A stretch of 64,000 nt of DNA, from assembly GCF_038502225.1 (NCBI RefSeq), contig NW_027196428.1, positions 27,789 to 91,788 of the forward strand, given 5' to 3'. Below, piece by piece: positions 57,291 to 64,000 of the stretch. The notes beneath the pieces are model-generated. The model searched no databases, was not told where the DNA came from, and saw only the letters and a program-made list of their open reading frames with translations. Positions within the stretch are counted from its first letter, which is position 1. Each line of letters opens with the position of its first letter. Source of the DNA: Cherax quadricarinatus. Its lineage: Eukaryota > Arthropoda > Malacostraca > Decapoda > Parastacidae. The position numbers and the translations under genes were made by a program.

Positions 57291-58050
57291 TAAAATTCAT
57301 CAGAGTATAAAACAAATTCCAACTACACAAGAGAGCAAAAAACAAACGTCAAAGACCTGGGAGTGATCATGTCGGAGGATCTCACCTTCAAGGACCATAA
57401 CATTGTATCAATCGCATCTGCTAGAAAAATGACAAGATGGATAATGAGAACCTTCAACACCAGGGATGCCAAACCCATGATAACACTTTTGAGGTCGCTT
57501 GTTCTATCTAGGCTGAAATATTGCGGAAGGTGAAATTGCTGACCTAGAAAATGTACGAGAACCATCACAGCACTCATAACCGCGATAAACCACCTCAATT
57601 ACTGGGAGTGCTTGAAGTTCCTAAACCTGTACTCCCTAGGATGCAGGAGGGAGAGATACATGATTATACAAACATGGAAAATCCTAGAGGAACTAGTACC
57701 AAACTTGCACACGAAAATCACTCCTTATGAAAGCAAAAGACTCGGCAGATGGTATAACATCCCCCCAATGAAAAACAGAGGTGCCACTAGCAAGAGACAA
57801 CACAATAAGTGTCAGGGGTCCAAGACTGTTCAACTGCCTCCCAGCATACATCAGGGGGATTGCCAAAAGACCCCTGGCTGTCTTCAAGGAGGCACTGGAC
57901 AGGCACCTAGAGTCAGTACCTGACCAGCCGGGTTGTGGTTCATACATTGCATTACATGCTGCCAGCAGTAACAGCCTGGTTAATCAGGCCCTGATCCACC
58001 ATGAGACAGGGCCGTGGAGGCACTGACCCCCAGAACTCTCTCCAGGTCTA
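57291..58050 (+). mobile_element. LINE of the CCCH family, C-terminal part and 3' end
   Basis: Encodes, in shifting frames, VKDLGVIMSEDLTFKDHN-like thumb sequence, then YLKFLNLYSLGCRRERYMII-like and ISVRGPRLFNCLPAYIRGIA. The end is CTGACCCCCAGAACTCTCTC plus CAGGTC, as at 9147-9690. Confidence 0.75.
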
Positions 58051-60700
58051 CATTCAATTCAATTCAAGTTTATTCTCTATAAGGGTTACAATGTGGGGTT
58101 TACAGATTTTGAGTATTGTGTGGTTTACATGTTATAAAATACTAATTACAGAGGGGGCCACTAGGACACCTAGCATGGCTACGCATTTCGGGCAGACTTA
58201 GATTAATTCTTAACATTAAATCCTTACAGATTATAGTATTAAGGCTAAGTGACTATATCATAATTTATGAGTTTAGCAATGTGAATGTTTTTGTTTTGGC
58301 ACAATACAAAGTGTCTATATTGGAGTATCATAGGCAAACATATGACTAGTTAGGATTTATTATTTTAAGATTATGATTAATATTTCTGGGTTTATAGTCA
58401 GTGGGTGGGTGAGTGTAATTGTGAACCACCAGGTGGTTATCATGTAGCTAGTTGTCGGGGTGTATCAGGGAGATAAGATGTTTTCTAACTGTAGTTTTGA
58501 AAGTGATGAATGCGTCTGCAGTTCTAGAGTTTTCAGGTAGGGTGTTCCAGATTTTAGGTCCTTTGAAATACATTGAATTTTTGTAAACGTTTAGTCGAAC
58601 ACGGGGAATGTCATAGAGATGTTTGTGTCTGGTGTTATGCCTGTGGATCCTGTCACAACTATCAAGAAAGCATTTTAGATCAAGGTTAATATTGGAATTC
58701 AAGGTCCTGTAGATATAGATTGCACAGTAGTGAGTGTGGATGTTCTGAACAGGGAGTAAGTTTAGATCTGTGAAGAGTGGGGGGAAGGGGTGTTGCCAGG
58801 GATGGGATTTAGTGATTATTCTTACTGCGGCTTTTTGTTGGGTTATTATTGGCTTTAGGTGTGTTGCTGCAGTTGAACCCCAAGCACAGATAGCATAGGT
58901 GAGGTATGGATATATAAGTGAATGGTATAGTGTGAGAAGGGCAGTTTGTGGTACGTAGTATCATATCTTGGAGAGGATCCCCACCGTTTTGGATACTTTT
59001 TTTGTTATGTGTTGGATATGGGTGCTGAAATTTAGGTTGTTGTCGAGGTATAGGCTAAGGAATTTGCCCTCATTATGTCTGGCAATTAGAGTGTTGTTGA
59101 TCTTAATGTTAAGTTGCGCAACACCTGCTCTGCTACCAAACATAATGTAGTAGGTTTTGCCAGTGTTAAGTGTAAGTTTATTGGCTATCATCCAAGTCGA
59201 TATTTTGAGCAGCTCCTCGTTAACAATGGTGTTGAGGGTGGCAAGATTAGGGTGTGAGATGACATAAGTCGTGTCGTCAGCAAAGAGAATGGGTTTCAGG
59301 TGTTGGGATATGTTTGGAAGATCATTGATGTAAATGAGGAAGAGCAGGGGTCCAAGGACACTTCCCTGCGGAACTCCAGTATCAAGTGGCCGTATTGATG
59401 AGGCTGTGTCTTTAATGGTGACATACTGACACCTATTAGAAAGGTAGGATTTAACATATGCAAGCGCATGGCCTCTTATACCATAGTGGTCAAGTTTGTG
59501 GAGTAGGATGCCGTGGTCTACTGTGTCAAACGCTTTTCTTAGGTCAATAAAAATTCCTAGTGGATATTCCTTATTTTCCAATGCTGTGTAAAGCAGGTCT
59601 AGCATTTTTATAATTGCATCATTAGTGCTTTTATTTTTCCTGAATCCAAATTGGCAGGGGTTGAGTATGTTTTGTGACGTTATAAATGAATATAGACTCC
59701 TGTGCACGAGTTTCTCAAAGATTTTGGATAACAATGGTAAGTTTGATATTGGCCTATAGTTGTTTACGTCTCTAGGGTCACCACCTTTATGCATTGGTGT
59801 AATCCTTGCTGTCTTGAGTAGTGTCGGGAAAGTGCTAGTTTCTAGTGACTTGTTAAAAAGTAATGTAATAGCATGCGAAAGGACATGGGCCGCTCGCTTG
59901 TACAATAATGGCGGGACGTGAGACATATTCCCCATGTTATTTTTAAGTGACTTTATGATCGCAGTGACTTCTGTGGACTCAGTTGGTACAAGATAGAAGG
60001 AATCTGGGAAATTCCCATCCAGGTAGTCCCCGGCACAGGTATTGGTATGTTGGATTTTACTGGCGAGATTAGATCCTATGTTTGAGAAGAAGTCATTTAT
60101 CTTGTTAGCTGTGTCAGTGGGATGCAGTGGTGTTTCATGAGGTTTAGTTAGAACAACATTCTTGTTTTTTTTCAGTTTGTGGATCCCCAGAATCTGGGAA
60201 AGTGTTTTCCAGGTCTTTTTTATATCTCCTCTTGTGTCAGTGAATCTGCTGGAGTAGTACAGTTGTTTGGCTTTCTTTATTAATTTGGTGAGAACTGTTG
60301 AATATTGTTTAAGAATATCTTTGTGTATTAAGCCCTGTCTATATTGCTTTTTATATTGGTGTTTCTTATCAATGGATTTCAGAATGGTGCTGGTTAGCCA
60401 TGGGCAACCAAGCCGTTTATTCGTGATGTTTCGTTTTTATAGGACAATGTTTGTTATATAGTCTAAGTATTTTGTTAAGAAAAATGTCTGTCCAATCGTC
60501 AATACCATTGGCATTGGAGAATTTTGTAGGCCAGTCAACAGTCTCTAGGTCTGCTGTGAAATTCCTTATTGAGGCCTCGTCATGGAGTCTAAATGAAACT
60601 TTGTTGTATTCGAGTGGTGGCTTACTAATGTTTAAGAGGAAGGTTGGGCAGTGGTCAGTAGTGCTGTCTGTAATTATCCCTGATTTAAGGAGCAGGGCAT
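58051..60700 (-). mobile_element. Fourth LINE family, minus strand, partly intact RT
   Basis: Minus-strand 59935-58961 is open for 324 residues: ITPMHKGGDPRDVNNYRPIS, CQFGFRKNKSTNDAIIKMLD, FIDLRKAFDTVDHGILLHKL, GVPQGSVLGPLLFLIYINDL and ILFADDTTYVISHPN, the ordered RT motifs with the catalytic Asp-Asp. The C-terminal domain is at 58702-58448 (RHNTRHKHLYDIPR, FKGPKIWNTLP). The linker N-terminal of RT covers about 59940-60700 with frame breaks. The 3' tail on the minus strand is (GAATT)n-like (58050-58070). Distinct from the CR1-like and CCCH families by sequence. Confidence 0.82.
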
Positions 60701-62035
60701 GGACCTAGTAGCGGCCAGTGAAGAGGGAGGGTCAGGAACTATGACTCTACTCCTGCAACCACAATTAGGTGAGCACCTAGAAAGGAATGAGCTTGTAAAT
60801 GACAGCCAGCACAGTTTCAGGGACAGGAAATCCTGTGTCACAAACCCACTGGAGTTCTATGACAAAGTGACAGCAGTAAGGCAAAGAGGGGGTGGGTTGA
60901 TTGCATTTTCTTGGACTGTAAGAAGGCGTTTGACACAGTTCCATGAAAGAGATTAGTGCAAAAGCTGGAGGACCAGGCAGGGATAACAGGTAAGACACTA
61001 CAATGGATCAGGGAATACCTGTCAGGAAGACAACAGCGAGTCATGGTACGTGGCAAGGTGTCAGAGTGATCACTTGTAACAAGCGGGGTGCCACAGAGAT
61101 CAATCCTACGATCGGTGCCGTTTCTGGTATTTTTGAATGACATGACAGAAGGAATAGACTCCAAAGTGTCCCTGTTTGAGGATGATGTGAAGAATTCAAT
61201 TGGACAAAGACCAGGCAGAACTGGAGGGATCTAGACAGGCTGCAGGCCTGGTCCAGCAACTGGCTCCTGGAGTTCAACCCCACCAAGCACAAAGTCATGA
61301 AGATTGAGGAAGGACAAAGAAGATCACAGATGCAGTACAATCTAGGGGGCCAGAGCCTACAAACCTCACTCATGGAAAAGGATCTTGGGGTGAATATAAC
61401 ACCAGGCACATCTCCTGAGGCGCACATCAACCAAATAACTGTTGCAGCATACGGGTGCCTGGCAAACCTAAGACCAGCATTTTCGCATCTAAATAAGGAG
61501 TCATTCAGGACCCTGTACACTGTGTAAGTTAGGTCCATATTGGAGTATACAACCCCAGTTTGGAACCCTCACCTAGCCAAGCATATGAGGAAACTAGAGA
61601 AAGTGCAAAGGTTTGCAACAAGACTAGTCCCGAAGCTAAGGGGTATGTCCTACGAGGAGAGGTTAAAATTAAGGGAAATCAACTTGACACTGGAAGACAG
61701 GAGAGTTGGGGGGGGAGCGATAACGACATATAAAGAACAGACAGGAATCGACAAGGTGGACAGAGATAGAATGTTCCAGAGATGGGACACAGCAACAAGG
61801 GGTCACAGTTGGAAGTTGAAGACTCAGATGAACCACAGGGATGTTAGGAATTATTTCTTCAGTCATAGAGTGGAATATTCTGGATAGTGATGTACTGGAA
61901 GCAGGATCCATACATAGCTTTGAGAAGAGGTATGATAAAGCTCATGGAGCAGGAAGAGTGACTGAGTAGTGGCCATTGAAGAGGCAGGGCCAGGAGCTGT
62001 GAACTGACCCTAACAACCACAAATAGGTGAGTAGA
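60701..62035 (+). mobile_element. CR1-like LINE, plus strand, degraded with 3' end
   Basis: A truncated 3' end (CTCCTGCAACCACAATTAGG, 60747-60772) is followed by RT coding: HLERNELVNDSQHSFRDRKS, then catalytic region EGIDSKVSLFEDDVK (FADD changed to FEDD), 61297-61527 thumb and 61540-61887 C-terminal domain. The end at 61975-62032 is CCAGGAGCTGTGAACTGACC through AATAGGTGAGTA. Confidence 0.8.
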
Positions 62036-62320
62036 CTCGCGCTTAATAAGCTGACCAGGCCAACACCAGACTCCCATAAAATATCAACTTTTCAATAATA
62101 TTGTTTATAGAATGAGAGAAATTTTCATTCACAACGTTATAAAGATTTTTATTTTTGAACCAAAACTATCCTAAAAACCTCGCCTAATATCATTTAAACG
62201 TACTATTTTTTTTAGCTAAATTCTGCTCAGTTTACATACATTTAACATTACTTAAAATTATGATATGACTTGACAGAAAAGTAAGACAAGTATGACAGAC
62301 CAATCTCTTCGGCTTATATG
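62036..62320. other. Unassigned A/T-rich sequence
   Basis: No feature identified. Confidence 0.45.
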
Positions 62321-63240
62321 GCATGGCAATTATTTTTTACCGACACATTGGCCGTTTCCCACCAAGGCTGGTGACCCGGAAAAGAAGAAACACTTTCATC
62401 ATCAGTCACTCCATCACCGTCTTGCCAGAGGAGCCGCTTACACTACAGTTATAAAATTGTACAGTGATGGAAAGTACAGTGTCTGTACTCCTTTGGAATG
62501 CAGACACTGTACTTCCCATCTCCAGGACTCAAGTCTGGCCTCTGAGTTTCCCTGAATCCCTTCATAAATGTTACCTTGCTCACACTCCAACAGCACATCA
62601 AGTCTTAAAAACCACTTGCTTCTATCTAAGACGCTCATGCATGCTTGTTAGAAGTCCAAGCCCCTCGCACACAAAACCACCTTTACCCCCCTCAACATTT
62701 CCCAGACCGACCCCATACCCCATCTTCCTTCCATTACAGATTTATACACTCTCCAAGTTATTCTATTTCATTCCATCCTCTCTAAATGTCTGAACCATCT
62801 CAACACCACCTCAGCCCTCTGGATAATATTTTCAGTAACCTCGCACCTCCTAATTTCCACTATGGATTCTCTGCATTATATTCACACCACACATTGCCCT
62901 CAAACATGACATCACTGCTTCCAGGCTTCTCCTTGTTTCATCATTCACCACTCATGCTTCACACCCAGATAAAAGCGTTGGTATAACTATACTCTCGTAC
63001 ATTCCCCTCACTCCTTCCATGGACAAAGTTCTTTGTCTCCGCAGACTCCTCAGTGCACCACTCACCTTTTTCCCCTCATCAATTTTATGATTCACCTTAT
63101 TTTTCACAGACCCATCTGCTGACAAGTCAACTCCCTAATATCTAAATACATTCACTTCCTTCATGCTCCTTCCCTACAATCTGATATCCAATCATTCATC
63201 TTACTCTTTCCTATGTCCAATTTTAATTTTCTTCATTTAC
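62321..63240 (-). mobile_element. RTE-like LINE 3' fragment (minus strand)
   Basis: Plus-strand view starts with TTGGCCGTTTCCCACCAAGG, the complement of the family's CCTGCCTTGGTGGGAA end. Then the UTR segment AATGCAGACACTGTACTTCC (source of the 40-bp minisatellite type) and degraded C-terminal/RT coding up to about 63240. Many frameshifts. Confidence 0.75.
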
Positions 63241-63715
63241 ATTGTTTTTGTCCTGCTCCACATAATTTATTATTTCTGGAATTTTGCTAGTATCTTCCTG
63301 TGTAAAAACTCTGAGGAAGTGTTAAAAATTCTACACATTTCCTTATCACCGAGTGAGATGACCCGAGTAACTTTTGAATGGTCCTATCTTGCCCCTAATC
63401 TTACTTCTATATACCTTAAAGAATCCTTTTGGGTTAGTCTTCGAATTCCTTGAGACTTTAACTTCAATCTCTTTTTGCTTATCATATTCCCTTTATTTCT
63501 CTCTAACTGAATATTATGATTTCTTAACTGTCCCTCTCCTCTTTTGATTCGTCTATTCATGTTTCTCTTTTAACCAACGAGACGTTTTATTCTATTGTTT
63601 ATCCATTTAGGATATTTTTTGTTTGATCTAATTTCCCAGTTCGGAACATAAGTTGTCTGGGCATCTCGAACTATGCTCTGGGAAATGTCATATTGACATC
63701 CATCACCCCTTACTT
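63241..63715 (-). mobile_element. LINE linker fragment (minus strand)
   Basis: The minus strand at about 63460-63340 reads as KVYRSKIRGKIGPFKSYSGH-like sequence, the stretch that precedes RT in several LINEs. Related coding continues in pieces towards 63560. No complete domain. Confidence 0.45.
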
Positions 63716-63734
63716 GACCTGGCCCATAGTACAA

Positions 63735-63900
63735 CCCAGGCACTAACTTGTTGTACCACCCTGGCACACATACTGTACCACTCAGGTACACACACCCTGT
63801 ACCACCCTGGCACACACTTGTTACACCACCCTTGCACTCACTGGTTGTAGTTCTCTGGCACACACTTGTGCTACCCTGGTTGTACCACATTGGCGCACAC
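63735..63900. repeat. Imperfect 20-25-bp minisatellite
   Basis: Repeats of TTGTACCACCCTGGCACACA with variable links, about seven units. Confidence 0.8.
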
Positions 63901-63901
63901 A

Positions 63902-64000
63902 CCCAGGGATAGATTCAGAGGTGTCCCTGTTTGCAGACAGTGAAGCTAATGAGAATATAAGCAGATGAGGATCATGTAAGTCTACAAGGGGGATATGGAC
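63902..64000 (+). mobile_element. CR1-like LINE fragment at window edge
   Basis: Encodes the region IDSEVSLFAD then a short deletion and VKLMRI-like and GLQGDMD-like pieces (GTGTCCCTGTTTGCAGACAG), the catalytic region of the CR1-like RT. It runs past the window end. Confidence 0.65.

Overview
The window is eukaryotic, repeat-rich DNA of the kind found in decapod crustaceans, most likely a crayfish or a close relative. The evidence is a multi-exon gene with introns above 20 kb, dense LINE, Penelope-like and tRNA-SINE copies, very long microsatellites, and several repeat tails that I recognise from crayfish genomes (for example a LINE 3' end reading TAGGTGAGTAC followed by (AC)n, and a MITE whose ends read TGTCGTGCCGAATA sitting inside (TA)n). 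That attribution comes from memory of such repeats, not from a search.

One host gene spans most of the window on the + strand. I place five coding exons, all starting and ending in phase 0: 1663-2109, 4579-4887, 26547-26837, 49202-49600 and the terminal exon 50022-51758. Together they give 1060 residues; the 5' end lies upstream of the window. The first four exons encode ankyrin repeats. The last encodes a coiled coil, more ankyrin repeats and a Mab-21/cGAS-like nucleotidyltransferase domain with a GSS motif and an apparently complete E/D/D metal triad, and it ends in Cys-Ser-Leu-Leu, a CaaX-type prenylation motif. I read it as an ankyrin-fused cGAS-like receptor (cGLR) candidate, predicted to be catalytically competent and membrane-anchored. 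This is the most interesting content of the window.

Inside the 21.7-kb second intron lies an unrecognised same-strand locus (19984-21831). It holds short membrane-protein-like ORFs and a 427-residue ORF with a Thr/Pro/Gln/Glu hexapeptide array, a helical domain (possibly MIF4G-like, weak) and a C-terminal RGG-containing 9-residue repeat. The same intron holds a 5.2-kb satellite of ACC/ATC triplets with almost no G on the + strand, RTE-like LINEs, a Penelope-like element with inverted terminal repeats and a MITE.

The 22.4-kb third intron holds a 1.8-kb palindrome, a possible orphan ankyrin exon (28755-28916) and a head-to-tail stack of minus-strand LINEs. One of these (43350-47460) keeps both ORFs open. 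Downstream of the gene, 52-64 kb is a mosaic of broken LINE copies of at least four families, nested tRNA-SINEs and small insertions with clear target-site duplications. I see no rRNA, canonical tRNA gene or CRISPR array.
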